Position numbers and translations under genes: made by a program. This document shows, piece after piece, positions 53,712-62,417 of a stretch of DNA of 64,000 nucleotides. This DNA is from Cellvibrio sp. KY-GH-1 (GTDB taxonomy: Bacteria; Pseudomonadota; Gammaproteobacteria; Pseudomonadales; Cellvibrionaceae), in NCBI RefSeq assembly GCF_008806975.1, contig NZ_CP031728.1, positions 3,803,501-3,867,500 on the forward strand, given 5' to 3'. The notes under the pieces were generated by a model. That model ran no database searches and was not told the origin of the DNA. It saw nothing but the letters and a program-made list of their open reading frames with translations. Each line of letters starts with the position of its first letter. Positions within the stretch are counted from its first letter, which is position 1.

Positions 53712-55255
53712 GACTCAGCCCCTTTTTTTTCAACATTGTCCACCATGGCGCGGAAGCGGCGCAGTTCCGACAGTTTGTAGCCAGTGTATTGACCCATCAA
53801 CATAATCAAGGCCAGTGCTACCAAATTCAATTCGGGGAAGTTAAATGTCAGGTGCCCCACCAACGGCAACTGCATCAAGGCATAGGCCAGCACCGCTACC
53901 AGCAAGCTGCCACCGCCTTGCACCATCACCTCTTTGGGGCCTTCTTCTTCCCACAGGATAGACATACGCTCGATGGTCCAGGCGATGATGATCATGGGGA
54001 AGAAAGTGATGGTCATGCCGGTATTAAAGCCCATCTGGTAGCCGATCAGGCTAAGCGCGGAGATGATAAAAATCACCAAGACTACGAGCGTCGCGATCCG
54101 CGATATCAACAACAGGTTCAGCCGCGATAAGTAGGTGCGTAGCACCAGGCCCATCGCCACTACCGTCACGAAACTCACCACCCCCAGGACCAGCGAAGTT
54201 TGCAAAAAGGCCATGGCGATCAAAATGGGCATAAAGGTGCCCGAGGTTTTCAGGCCAATAATGATGCGCATAAACACCACCACCAGCGCGCCCATTGGCA
54301 ACAGCAGCAGCAGTTTAAACATGCTCTGCTCTTCAATCGGCAGATGCTGGATGCTCAACACGCTGAAGGCGCTCTCTTTGAACTGGGCCTTGATCAGGTC
54401 CAGCGCCGGCACTGTTTGGTGGATCATCGAGAAGCTCACGCGTGAACGATTGCCGCCCGCCACATCCAGAATTGACTCGCCGCCGGTATGCCAAAGCAGC
54501 AGATTTTCCGGCACACCCTGTTCACCGGTAGAGGGATTAAACAATACCCAGTTTTTACCATCGTAAACCTGCACTAACCGGGAAAGGCTCTGGTGGCGAC
54601 GGGCATCTTCCAGATACAGACCCAGCGCGGGGCGCGCGGGGATTCCCGCCTGGTTGACCAGTTTTTCAATCAATGCTGAACGATCAGTCTGCGCGGATAA
54701 CAACAGCGCCGCGTTTTGGTCCAGGTTGTCATTGCTGAACTGTTTGATCAGTTCGCGCGTCAGGCTTTGCGGATTGCTGGATCTGGCCAAGGCGGTGTCC
54801 AATACCTGCTGGGCCGCCGTTTCCTGTGAAGGGCCATCCCAATCCACATGCGCCACTTGCGGTTGTTCCAGCTGGGTCGCTAGCGCTGCTTCATCCTGTA
54901 CGTCAATAAACTGGGTTTTGTAATAAATGGTTTGCGGGCCCTGGGCATCGCGCTTGGACCATTCGCCACGACGCACCGCATTTTCAGTCACTACTGAATA
55001 GCCGTAACCGGGCGCCGCGGCTTGCTCACTAAAGCTGCGGAAACCAGGCGGATTGTCGGGCAGGCCCAAACGCGCGGTGACCGGCTCGCCGGTCGCATCA
55101 AAGTCGATGCGCGCTTCAATCAGCCAGACCGGCTTTTGCACACCGGGGGTAAAAGGAATCTCCATCTGCACATGACGCATCCAGGCAGTGATCAAACCAA
55201 ACAGGGCCAATATGCCAATGACAGTGTAAAAGGGAGCGCGGGAAGGTTTCTTCAT
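53708..55255 (-). CDS. Inactive-transglutaminase protein with seven-helix membrane domain
   Basis: 515 residues from ATG 55255, with AGGACG upstream. A first helix lies at residues 9-28, then a periplasmic region to about 300 with a transglutaminase-like fold (GIPARPALGLYLEDARRHQS, LVQVYDGKNWVLFNPSTGEQ). The catalytic cysteine and histidine are not seen, and the usual DP after the tryptophan reads NPS. The C-terminal half has about seven helices. Family knowledge describes exactly this fusion of an inactive transglutaminase to 7TM. It is translationally coupled to the ATP-grasp gene and follows the retropepsin-like lipoprotein by 80 bases, suggesting one envelope system. Confidence 0.87.
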   Translation of the reverse strand: MKKPSRAPFYTVIGILALFGLITAWMRHVQMEIPFTPGVQKPVWLIEARIDFDATGEPVTARLGLPDNPPGFRSFSEQAAAPGYGYSVVTENAVRRGEWSKRDAQGPQTIYYKTQFIDVQDEAALATQLEQPQVAHVDWDGPSQETAAQQVLDTALARSSNPQSLTRELIKQFSNDNLDQNAALLLSAQTDRSALIEKLVNQAGIPARPALGLYLEDARRHQSLSRLVQVYDGKNWVLFNPSTGEQGVPENLLLWHTGGESILDVAGGNRSRVSFSMIHQTVPALDLIKAQFKESAFSVLSIQHLPIEEQSMFKLLLLLPMGALVVVFMRIIIGLKTSGTFMPILIAMAFLQTSLVLGVVSFVTVVAMGLVLRTYLSRLNLLLISRIATLVVLVIFIISALSLIGYQMGFNTGMTITFFPMIIIAWTIERMSILWEEEGPKEVMVQGGGSLLVAVLAYALMQLPLVGHLTFNFPELNLVALALIMLMGQYTGYKLSELRRFRAMVDNVEKKGAES

Positions 55256-55335
55256 GGGAATTCGTCCTGGGGCGGCTGGCACTGGGGCCAGCCTGTTTAA
55301 GCAAACTTATTGGATATCAACTCAGTGATGCGCAC

Positions 55336-56145
55336 TCAGTTTTTCGCGGTGGTATCGTTTTTTGCGGCAGCGTCATTGCGTTGGAGTGGAGCGAGATTGT
55401 TGCCGCTTACATCTACCAACATCACATCGCGCAGCAGGTTGCGGCCGATCAGTATGGGGTACTCAGAGCTGCTGCGATCGGCCAGAATAAATTCACCCTT
55501 TTGACTCAGCTTGCCGATGGTAAAGCGGATTTCCACCACCGGGCGGCGATCTGGCGTAGGGTTAGCACTTTGCACTGTTTGGAAACGCAGGCGTTTGCGC
55601 TCCAGCACGTGGGGTTCTTTGGTGTCCGGGTTGTAGATGGTAAAGCGCACCCACTCTTCGCCGTTGCGCTCAAACATCTGGATATTGCGCGCATCGATCA
55701 CCGAGTTGGCCACGTTGGTGCTGATACGGGCATTCATCACCACATTCAAACCGCCGATAAGTGCCTGCTCACGCAAACCAACGATTTGCTTATCGGTTTG
55801 CAATTGTTCGCGCGGGCCACCTTTTTTGGCGGCTTCCGCCACGGGTGCCGGGCAATCTACTTTTGGTGCCGGGCGCTCAACTACCTGCGGGCGAGAATCC
55901 AGGGCTTTTTGCTGGGCCGCCAGCTGGGTTTGCATCTGCTGCAACTGGGTCAAAATTTGCCCCTGCTGCTGGGTGACTTGCTCGGCATGGGCTTGATGCT
56001 GGGCAATGCACTGTTGGGCACCGGCCAACTCGGTTTGAGTTTGCTGGTTAACTTTAGGTTGGTTGGTACAGGCACTGAGCGCGGTCACGGCTAGCGCCAT
56101 CAAGCTCAATTTATACAGAACGCGATTTGCAGAGGTATTTTTCAT
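55336..56145 (-). CDS. Retropepsin-like lipoprotein (ATP-dependent zinc protease family) with degenerate active site
   Basis: 269 residues from ATG 56145; the frame is open to 56319 but overlaps the next gene. The lipoprotein signal is LYKLSLMALAVTALSAC with lipid-modified C26. A glutamine-rich coiled-coil segment follows (residues 45-85). The protease-like domain begins near 120, with NARISTNVANSVIDARNIQM and FERNGEEWVRFTIYN, then EFILADRSSSEYPILIGRNL. Where the family carries the catalytic D-T-G (as in ARIDTGA), this protein has S142-T143-N144. It is therefore unlikely to cleave peptides and may be a binding subunit for the inactive-transglutaminase protein encoded next. Confidence 0.8.
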   Translation of the reverse strand: MKNTSANRVLYKLSLMALAVTALSACTNQPKVNQQTQTELAGAQQCIAQHQAHAEQVTQQQGQILTQLQQMQTQLAAQQKALDSRPQVVERPAPKVDCPAPVAEAAKKGGPREQLQTDKQIVGLREQALIGGLNVVMNARISTNVANSVIDARNIQMFERNGEEWVRFTIYNPDTKEPHVLERKRLRFQTVQSANPTPDRRPVVEIRFTIGKLSQKGEFILADRSSSEYPILIGRNLLRDVMLVDVSGNNLAPLQRNDAAAKNDTTAKN

Positions 56146-56255
56146 CACAACAACCGGGGCTATCACAGGGGTGAAATGGTTATAAAAAGTTAAGTGGACT
56201 AATTGTAGCCGCTGGTAATGGCTAAACACACCCGCCAGCCGCGATAAGTCCGGTT

Positions 56256-57140
56256 TTATTTGGCCTGATAAACCCGGGGATACTCCGCTGGCAAGCGGCG
56301 GAAGCGTTTGTATTCCCACTGGTACTGCGCCGGGGCACGGCGTACACAGGCTTCCACACTGGCATTCAATCCTGATACCGAGGTGTGTTGATCTTCGCTA
56401 TAAATGGCGGCATCTGCCTCCATCACTACCATTTTGAACCCACCGGGAACCCGTTCGGCATAGCAGGAGCAGACCGCGCAGCCGGTACGCTGGATCAACC
56501 CCTGTACCAGAGTCATGGTCAGCGCCGGCTGGCCCATAAAGGGCGCCACTTCACCGCCTGCATCTTTCGCCGGCACCTGGTCGGGCAGGATGCCCACAAT
56601 AGTGCCGCCCTGCAGGGCTTTTAACAGCATCATTACGCCTTTGCGATTAGTAGGCGCCATGGTGATATTCAACTTGCTGCGCCCCGCCAACACCAGCTCG
56701 TCCATTTTGGGATTTTCCAATGGCTGGTACATCGCCGTGAGGTTCGCCACGCTGGCCAGGTAGGGTGCGACCACTTCCCAATTGCCGTGGTGCGGGGCCA
56801 ATACCAATACGCCTTTACCGTCCGCGAGTTTGGCGCGGAGCAGTTCATCGCCCTCTTTCGCAATTATCTTACTGTCCAGCCAGGCCCAGGAATTGCGCCA
56901 AACGGCGCCCGCTTCCATGGCCGTCTTCGCGGTATCTTGCAGGCTTTGTTTGCTCAAGGCGATTTGTTCAGCGGGATTCAACTCGGGGAAACACAGGGCA
57001 ATGTTAGTGCGGGTCACCTTGGCCGAGCGCCCATTCATCCACCAAACGACACTGCCAATGGCATTGCCGATACTGCGCAACAGGCCGAGTGGCAGATGCG
57101 CCATGGCTTTTACCAGCAAAGGGGCCAAGTGGTTTTTCAT
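56256..57140 (-). CDS. LpxL/HtrB-like lysophospholipid or lipid A acyltransferase
   Basis: 294 residues from ATG 57140; a TTG at 57155 is less likely. The acyltransferase motif APHHGNWEVV (HX4E) is near residue 120, followed by YQPLENPKMDELVLAGR, the GILPDQVP segment and QYQWEYKRFRRLP at the end, all typical of LpxL-like enzymes. The N-terminal region (LLVKAMAHLPLGLLRSIGNAIG) anchors it to the membrane. It should add a secondary acyl chain to lipid A. It is separate from the APE-locus acyltransferase at 12005. Confidence 0.9.
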   Translation of the reverse strand: MKNHLAPLLVKAMAHLPLGLLRSIGNAIGSVVWWMNGRSAKVTRTNIALCFPELNPAEQIALSKQSLQDTAKTAMEAGAVWRNSWAWLDSKIIAKEGDELLRAKLADGKGVLVLAPHHGNWEVVAPYLASVANLTAMYQPLENPKMDELVLAGRSKLNITMAPTNRKGVMMLLKALQGGTIVGILPDQVPAKDAGGEVAPFMGQPALTMTLVQGLIQRTGCAVCSCYAERVPGGFKMVVMEADAAIYSEDQHTSVSGLNASVEACVRRAPAQYQWEYKRFRRLPAEYPRVYQAK

Positions 57141-57336
57141 GAACGGGCGACTCAAAGCAGAAAGTGCGCGCAGCTTACCGGAAATTGCCTGCCAACTGAA
57201 CGCCTGTTGCGGCGATTAGAATTCAACTCAAACAGGTTGGTTATAAATGGCGCTGAAGAATTAATATCTGAGGGAAATAGCGATTAGTTGCACGTTGACC
57301 TAAAAGCGCAACCGCCATCGAGCAAGCACAACCGCC

Positions 57337-57373
57337 AAAAAAAGAAAGCAGGCTCAGGAGTAAGCCTGCTTTC
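57337..57373 (-). terminator. Terminator of the CBS-domain gene
   Basis: An 11-bp perfect stem GAAAGCAGGCT/AGCCTGCTTTC (57344-57354, 57363-57373) with an 8-base loop. On the minus strand it is followed by a T-run. It lies 30 bases after the stop at 57403. Confidence 0.85.
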
Positions 57374-57402
57374 AAGCTGGTTGTAAACCATTGGAGCGTG
57401 AA

Positions 57403-57969
57403 CTAGTGAACTTTGACTGCCGAAAAGATATCGGCAAAGGTTAATTCTTTTTCAATTTTCACCGGTGTATGCAACCGGCGGGAAATATCGCGCGATGACA
57501 CTATTCCGCGAATATGGTGGGCATCCTGATCTACTACCAACAAATATTCCTGATGGTTTTTCTTCAAGGTGGATACCACATCGGCAACGGTTGCGCGCTT
57601 AAATTGTTCGTAATCCACTGCGCTAATTTGGCTGCGGCTGTGCATTAAATCGCGCACCAATAATTCATCGCGTTTGATGTGCAGGGCCATTTGCTTGAGC
57701 AGCATATTGTGCTCGGCCAGATCGTCCAGGCTAATAACACCGACAAATTCTTTTTTGTCATCTACCACCAGTTTGATTTCCACATCTTCAGCGTGCATCA
57801 CTTCGATTGCTTCTGACGCTTCAAGATGGCTATCCACCATGTGGGGTTTATGGCTGCGGAAATCCGTGAGTATGGCCAAGGCAGAAGTGCTGCCCTGAAT
57901 ATCTTCAAATTCTTCTGGTTGTACCAGGTGGTCGTTAGCAGCCAACGCAAACACATTCAAATTCTTCAT
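57403..57969 (-). CDS. Tandem CBS-domain protein
   Basis: 188 residues. Two CBS motifs are visible: SEAIEVMHAEDVEIKLVVDD with EFVGVISLDDL (residues 50-85), and ATVADVVSTLKKNHQEYLLV with HIRGIVSSRDISRRL (125-170). CBS pairs bind adenine nucleotides and act as energy sensors. There is no fused catalytic or DNA-binding domain, so the target is unknown. It is a single-gene unit with its own terminator and a 218-base upstream gap. Confidence 0.9.
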   Translation of the reverse strand: MKNLNVFALAANDHLVQPEEFEDIQGSTSALAILTDFRSHKPHMVDSHLEASEAIEVMHAEDVEIKLVVDDKKEFVGVISLDDLAEHNMLLKQMALHIKRDELLVRDLMHSRSQISAVDYEQFKRATVADVVSTLKKNHQEYLLVVDQDAHHIRGIVSSRDISRRLHTPVKIEKELTFADIFSAVKVH

Positions 57970-58187
57970 AACAAGCCCCGTAAAAATTAATCACATCAAG
58001 GGGGAGAAGAGATTGCTCACCTGAACCAATCACCGCGAATTCGTCGCCGTCTCTTCGCTCACTCTGTGATTACAACATAGGCTTGTCAGCGGCTGATTAA
58101 AACCCGTCCACACCGGCTTTTACGCCCGATTTACTCCCTGTTTACGACGGGTTTACTCGGCGGAGCTTTGACGCGTAAATTTCCCGT

Positions 58188-58733
58188 TTAACGGCCAAAC
58201 ATTCGACGCAAGGTCTGATCTTTATCAAACACATGATGTTTCAGCGCTCCGGCGATGTGCAGGACTATGGCAGCAATCAGGATATATCCCAGCCAGTGAT
58301 GAACCGCTTCCCCTAACCCACTCAACCCGGCATGGAAAGGTTCAGTTTGGCCCGTTTCAGGATTCTTATTGCCCGGGATCAACACCCAGCCGAACACCTT
58401 CACCCCATAGCCACCCAAACCGGAATACATCATTCCCGAAATCGGCATCAGCAGCGTGCTTACTATCAACACCCAGTGAGTCAACTGCGCCAGGCGATGC
58501 TCCAGTGCCGGGTAGGCGCGCACCGGCACCGGCCAGCCATTCTTCACCCGCCACCAGATGCGCACCAGCACAAAAGCCAGAATTACCACGCCGAAACTTT
58601 TGTGCCAGTCATAAAGCGGGTAGTACTCGTAGGTGGACATATACAGGCCAACGCCCGTTAGCCCGATCATGGTCAGGGCAATAATCCAATGGAGGAAAAT
58701 AGTCAGGGGGCTTAATTGTTGTTGATTATCCAT
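58188..58733 (-). CDS. Cytochrome b561
   Basis: 181 residues from ATG 58733 with AAGGA 7 bases upstream; the longer frame to 58916 has no family similarity. Four membrane helices carry the haem histidines (TIFLHWIIALTMIGL, YDWHKSFGVVIL, AVHHWLGYILIAAIVLHIAG). The loop GMMYSGLGGYGVKVFG and the end DQTLRRMFGR are typical. It is a quinol-oxidising di-haem protein of the inner membrane, of the type that can act as a superoxide:quinone oxidoreductase. It is a single gene. Confidence 0.94.
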   Translation of the reverse strand: MDNQQQLSPLTIFLHWIIALTMIGLTGVGLYMSTYEYYPLYDWHKSFGVVILAFVLVRIWWRVKNGWPVPVRAYPALEHRLAQLTHWVLIVSTLLMPISGMMYSGLGGYGVKVFGWVLIPGNKNPETGQTEPFHAGLSGLGEAVHHWLGYILIAAIVLHIAGALKHHVFDKDQTLRRMFGR

Positions 58734-58947
58734 AGGAATTCCTTGGGATGTTGTAGTTATAGAATTACAAAAACACGGTTGTGGAGGCCAATCGGCGGGG
58801 GATTGGTCAACTGTCGCTATTTCTGGTTCCCGGGTTTTACAGATCCTTACCAACGCGCAAATGTTATAAGCAAATAGGTCAATTTTTGATGTGGTAAATG
58901 GTATATTTCGCGCCACTGCTACACCGCAAATCCAGAACCATCATAAC

Positions 58948-59061
58948 TTCCGATAAATGGAGCTTACCATGCTTAAAAAACTCGCCCGCACCTTGGGCTT
59001 AGCCACACTTTTACTCTCCGCTACCACGCAAGCACTACCCATCGTTCAGGCAGATGCCTTT
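58948..59061 (+). repeat. 114-base identity block shared with 60553-60666
   Basis: This block covers the leader, ribosome site and first codons of the first PEP-CTERM gene and is identical to the same part of the third gene. The second gene differs here at many silent sites after the first 45 bases. Confidence 0.9.
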
Positions 59062-59682
59062 TCTGCAGGCGATAACAAGGCCGCGCTGGAAACATCGACC
59101 GGATTGGTGTGGATGGATTTTGGGGTAAATTCACATCGAACTTTCAGCGATGTAGTCAGCTCACTAGACACCGACTACGCCGGTTGGCGCCTGCCTACGA
59201 TTGCAGAAGTGGATCATCTTTGGACCAACTTGTTTGGTGGACTAGATGAATGGTCACGCCTGCAGCCAACTTTCGCATCGTTAAGTACATTTGATAAGAA
59301 CATTACGATGTATGACGACTACTTCAACAGTCTTATGGGCGTTTTTGGAAATTTAGTTGGACTTAACGGACACTATACGTACTACAGAGATGACGTTTTA
59401 ATTTACTCCGCAGACTATACCTATAAATCCTCTTTTGCAGTATTTAGTGACTCTGGAGTAAATGGCTTCGTCAATCTCTTTGTACCTACCGATAATAATA
59501 TCATCCCAAGACACGCTGCGTTTTCCTATGAAATGCGTATCCCGTTTCTACAAGATATATCCCTCCAACAAAGCACATTACTAGTAAAAAAATCTACCAA
59601 CGTCCCAGAACCCGCCAGCGGCCTTCTCGCGGTATTAGCGATTTTTATGCTGGCGGTGCGCCGGTTTAAATTCCGTGTTTAA
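58969..59682 (+). CDS. PEP-CTERM sorted exported protein, paralogue 1
   Basis: 237 residues from ATG 58969, with TGGAG as its ribosome site; the ATG at 58957 is part of that site. The signal peptide is KKLARTLGLATLLLSATTQA. The domain LETSTGLVWMDFG to AGWRLPTIAEVDHLWTNLF resembles DUF1566/Lcl-type domains. The end carries VPEPASG, a hydrophobic helix and RRFKFRV, the PEP-CTERM exosortase signal. PEP-CTERM proteins are exported and processed in the envelope, often with exopolysaccharide. No exosortase is encoded in this window. Confidence 0.88.
   Translation: MLKKLARTLGLATLLLSATTQALPIVQADAFSAGDNKAALETSTGLVWMDFGVNSHRTFSDVVSSLDTDYAGWRLPTIAEVDHLWTNLFGGLDEWSRLQPTFASLSTFDKNITMYDDYFNSLMGVFGNLVGLNGHYTYYRDDVLIYSADYTYKSSFAVFSDSGVNGFVNLFVPTDNNIIPRHAAFSYEMRIPFLQDISLQQSTLLVKKSTNVPEPASGLLAVLAIFMLAVRRFKFRV
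59104..59227 (+). repeat. 124-base identity block shared with 59907-60030
   Basis: This internal block of PEP-CTERM gene 1 is identical, silent positions included, to the matching part of gene 2, whereas sequence on both sides differs. Confidence 0.9.
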
Positions 59683-59694
59683 GGTGTAAGTAAG

Positions 59695-59730
59695 GCAGTT
59701 ACACATCGCCCTTGGGTAGGGTGTAGCTGC
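59695..59730 (+). other. Intergenic stem-loop after PEP-CTERM gene 1
   Basis: A 10-bp stem GCAGTTACAC/GTGTAGCTGC with one G-U pair and a 16-base loop. No T-run follows, so it looks more like an mRNA 3'-end stabiliser than a strong terminator. Confidence 0.45.
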
Positions 59731-59771
59731 TCAAACACTTAACAACAAATTTCCGATAAATGGAGCTTACC

Positions 59772-60494
59772 ATGCTTAAAAAACTCGCCCGCACCCTGGG
59801 CTTAGCCACACTTTTACTCTCCGCTACCTCTCAAGCCCTGCCAATCGTTGAAGCAGATGCGTTCAGCACAGGTGACAATAAAGCTGTACTTGAGACCTCC
59901 ACCGGGTTGGTGTGGATGGATTTTGGGGTAAATTCACATCGAACTTTCAGCGATGTAGTCAGCTCACTAGACACCGACTACGCCGGTTGGCGCCTGCCTA
60001 CGATTGCAGAAGTGGATCATCTTTGGACCAGCTTGTTTGGACACTTAGCGGGATGGCACCGCTGGAGTCCAGATTTTGGGATGTTCACTCTCAGAGAAAA
60101 CAATGAATTCGGCGTCCCAGTTTCGGTGTATGACGATTATTTAAACAGCATCCTCGATGTATTTGGTATCAGCGAGGAAGGTACGGCGGAGGTTACTTGG
60201 TACGAAGGCGGTATTCTTGTTAATCGCACTATTTACGACTACCGCGCCTCAGCTGCGGTTTTTAGTGATTCGGGACAAAACGGCTTCTTCAATCTATTGG
60301 TACCGATCAACAGCACCTTAGGTCCACACGCCATAATTGCATACGGTGAAGGATACTGGAAGAGCGATATATCTTCAGCGCAAGGCACGCTACTCGTAAA
60401 AGACTCTGTCGCAGTTCCCGAACCCGCTAGCGGCCTGCTCGCCGTACTGGCGATTTTTATTCTCACCGTTCGCCGACTCAGCTTCCGCCGTTAA
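59772..60494 (+). CDS. PEP-CTERM sorted exported protein, paralogue 2
   Basis: 240 residues from ATG 59772 with the same TGGAG leader. Signal peptide and LETSTGLVWMDFG domain are as in paralogue 1, and the central stretch through LPTIAEVDHLW is identical in DNA. The second half differs (SVYDDYLNSILDVFGISEEG, FSDSGQNGFFNLLVP). It ends VPEPASGLLAVLAIFILTVR. It is likely anchored or processed like its neighbours; the ligand or substrate is unknown. Confidence 0.88.
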   Translation: MLKKLARTLGLATLLLSATSQALPIVEADAFSTGDNKAVLETSTGLVWMDFGVNSHRTFSDVVSSLDTDYAGWRLPTIAEVDHLWTSLFGHLAGWHRWSPDFGMFTLRENNEFGVPVSVYDDYLNSILDVFGISEEGTAEVTWYEGGILVNRTIYDYRASAAVFSDSGQNGFFNLLVPINSTLGPHAIIAYGEGYWKSDISSAQGTLLVKDSVAVPEPASGLLAVLAIFILTVRRLSFRR

Positions 60495-60503
60495 CCCAAC
60501 TAA

Positions 60504-60528
60504 CTACACACCACTCAGTGGTATGTAG
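60504..60528 (+). other. Intergenic stem-loop after PEP-CTERM gene 2
   Basis: Nearly palindromic CTACACACCACT / AGTGGTATGTAG with one mismatch and a tight loop. No U-tract follows. It occupies the same position relative to its gene as the stem-loop at 59695. Confidence 0.45.
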
Positions 60529-60573
60529 GAACTGAATGTAAAACTGTTAGATTTCCGATAAATGGAGCTTACC

Positions 60574-61281
60574 ATGCTTAAAAAACTCGCCCGCACCTTG
60601 GGCTTAGCCACACTTTTACTCTCCGCTACCACGCAAGCACTACCCATCGTTCAGGCAGATGCCTTTACTGCAGGCGACAACAAGGCTGTGCTGGAAACAT
60701 CTACCGGGTTGGTGTGGATGGATTTTGGCATTACAGTCACCAAAGACTATACGTCGGATATGTTGTTTACCAATCTAGTGAAGAATCTCGGTACCACCTA
60801 CAAAGGCTGGCGTTTAGCCTCGGAAGCTGAGGTCACACACTTGTGGTTCAGCCTGTTCGGCAGTCAGGGAATCCCGGTTTCAACTTCAAACCCGGATGAA
60901 TATAGCCTGCAAGATTGGGATGGGGTTTTACTGCCTCGCTTCCAGGATATTGCCGATGTATTTGGATATACCTTTGACGGCCTTAGCTACATCAATCCAA
61001 CCGGGGAGGAAGGCGCAAGCATAGAGTTCCTTAACAAAGCGGCTATCGCTCACTTTTATACCGCTAGTGGTAAGCTCGGTTCCTTTATCTTCTTAACGCC
61101 ACATTCAGGTGCAGGCGTGAATATTAGCAACGCATGGCTAACTGTAAATGATGCATTCCCGCGGGAGATTGCTTATGGGGCCATGTTGGTAAAAGATACT
61201 TCCGTTCCAGAACCCTCTACTTTTATCTTACTAAGCCTTGGTTTACTGGGTTTGGGAATTGCCCGTCGCGCCACGAAATAA
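60574..61281 (+). CDS. PEP-CTERM sorted exported protein, paralogue 3
   Basis: 235 residues from ATG 60574. The signal peptide and first 36 codons match paralogue 1 almost base for base. The middle differs (GITVTKDYTSDMLFTNLVKN) but keeps the GWRLASEAEVTHLWFSLFG core. The sorting signal is the textbook form: VPEPSTFILLSLGLLGLG followed by IARRATK. A short hairpin follows the stop. The third copy is the most diverged in its mature domain and has the most canonical signal, so it may be closest to the ancestral gene. Confidence 0.9.
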   Translation: MLKKLARTLGLATLLLSATTQALPIVQADAFTAGDNKAVLETSTGLVWMDFGITVTKDYTSDMLFTNLVKNLGTTYKGWRLASEAEVTHLWFSLFGSQGIPVSTSNPDEYSLQDWDGVLLPRFQDIADVFGYTFDGLSYINPTGEEGASIEFLNKAAIAHFYTASGKLGSFIFLTPHSGAGVNISNAWLTVNDAFPREIAYGAMLVKDTSVPEPSTFILLSLGLLGLGIARRATK

Positions 61282-61297
61282 TCTTTTCCATCTAATG

Positions 61298-61326
61298 AAA
61301 CACCTCCCCTCGGGCGGTGTTTATTC
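61298..61326 (+). terminator. Probable terminator after PEP-CTERM gene 3
   Basis: Stem AAACACC/GGTGTTT (61298-61304, 61316-61322), with inner CCC/GGG pairing, is followed by the U-poor tail ATTC. It separates the PEP-CTERM group from glyQ. Confidence 0.5.
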
Positions 61327-61466
61327 GCCCCAAAGGGCTATTTGCTGGTTTATCCTGCTTATCGGTATAAGTCACTGCCAATCCGGCGCCATCTCCCGCT
61401 ATAATCCCCCGCATTTTTTACATCATCTACCCTAATTTCGACCCACTTTTACCAATCAGGTCTGCC

Positions 61467-62417
61467 ATGTCTGAAAAACGTTATGACGTAAGCACCTTTC
61501 AGGGCCTTATCCTCGCCCTGCAAGACTACTGGGCGCGCCAAGGCTGCGTGATTCTGCAACCCCTCGACCTCGAAGTCGGCGCCGGTACTTTCCACCCCGC
61601 CACCTTCCTGCGCGCTATAGGTCCGGAGACCTGGAACACCGCCTACGTCCAGCCCTGCCGCCGCCCGAAAGACGGCCGCTACGGCGAAAACCCCAACCGC
61701 TTGCAGCACTACTACCAATTCCAGGTGGCGATGAAACCCTCGCCCGAGAATATTCAGGATTTGTACCTGGGCTCGCTGCGCGAAATGGGAATCGACACCA
61801 ATGTGCACGACATCCGCTTTGTGGAAGACAACTGGGAATCGCCGACCCTCGGCGCCTGGGGTTTGGGTTGGGAAGTCTGGTTGAACGGTATGGAAGTTAC
61901 CCAGTTCACTTACTTCCAACAAGTCGGCGGTCTGGAATGTTTCCCGGTCACCGGTGAGATCACCTACGGTATCGAGCGTATCGCCATGTACCTACAGGGT
62001 GTGGATTCAATTTTTGATCTGGTCTGGACCATCAACCCGAACGGCGACAAGGTCACCTACGGCGATGTGTTCCATCAAAACGAAGTGGAGCAATCTACCT
62101 ACAACTTTGAAGAAGCCGACACCGCTTTCTTGTTCAACAATTTCGATTTCTACGAAAAAGAAAGTCAGCGTTTGATGGAAAAAAATCTGCCGCTGCCCGC
62201 CTACGAAATGGTGATGAAAGCCTCGCACGCGTTCAACCTGCTGGATGCGCGCCACGCGATTTCCGTAACCGAGCGCCAACGTTTTATTTTGCGTGTGCGC
62301 ACCCTGTCGCGCGCCGTTGCCCAAGCTTATTACGATAGCCGCAAAGCCCTCGGCTTCCCCCTTGCTCCTGAAGTCCTGCGCGCTGAAATGCTCGCCGCAA
62401 TTGCGGAGGAAAAATAA
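61467..62417 (+). CDS. glyQ: Glycyl-tRNA synthetase alpha subunit
   Basis: 316 residues. The class II catalytic core is recognisable from [59 protein letters not shown] and the motif 3-like [20 protein letters not shown]. It is the catalytic subunit of the bacterial alpha2beta2 enzyme. The stop shares one base with the glyS start (TAATG), so the subunits are made together. Confidence 0.98.
   Translation: MSEKRYDVSTFQGLILALQDYWARQGCVILQPLDLEVGAGTFHPATFLRAIGPETWNTAYVQPCRRPKDGRYGENPNRLQHYYQFQVAMKPSPENIQDLYLGSLREMGIDTNVHDIRFVEDNWESPTLGAWGLGWEVWLNGMEVTQFTYFQQVGGLECFPVTGEITYGIERIAMYLQGVDSIFDLVWTINPNGDKVTYGDVFHQNEVEQSTYNFEEADTAFLFNNFDFYEKESQRLMEKNLPLPAYEMVMKASHAFNLLDARHAISVTERQRFILRVRTLSRAVAQAYYDSRKALGFPLAPEVLRAEMLAAIAEEK

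Noticed and set aside
55256..55335. GC hairpin between the lipoprotein and 7TM genes as a terminator
   Set aside because: No U-tract follows on the minus strand, so termination is not supported.
55381..56094. 237-codon plus-strand frame opposite the retropepsin-like gene
   Set aside because: The minus-strand gene has a lipoprotein signal and family match; the opposite frame has neither.
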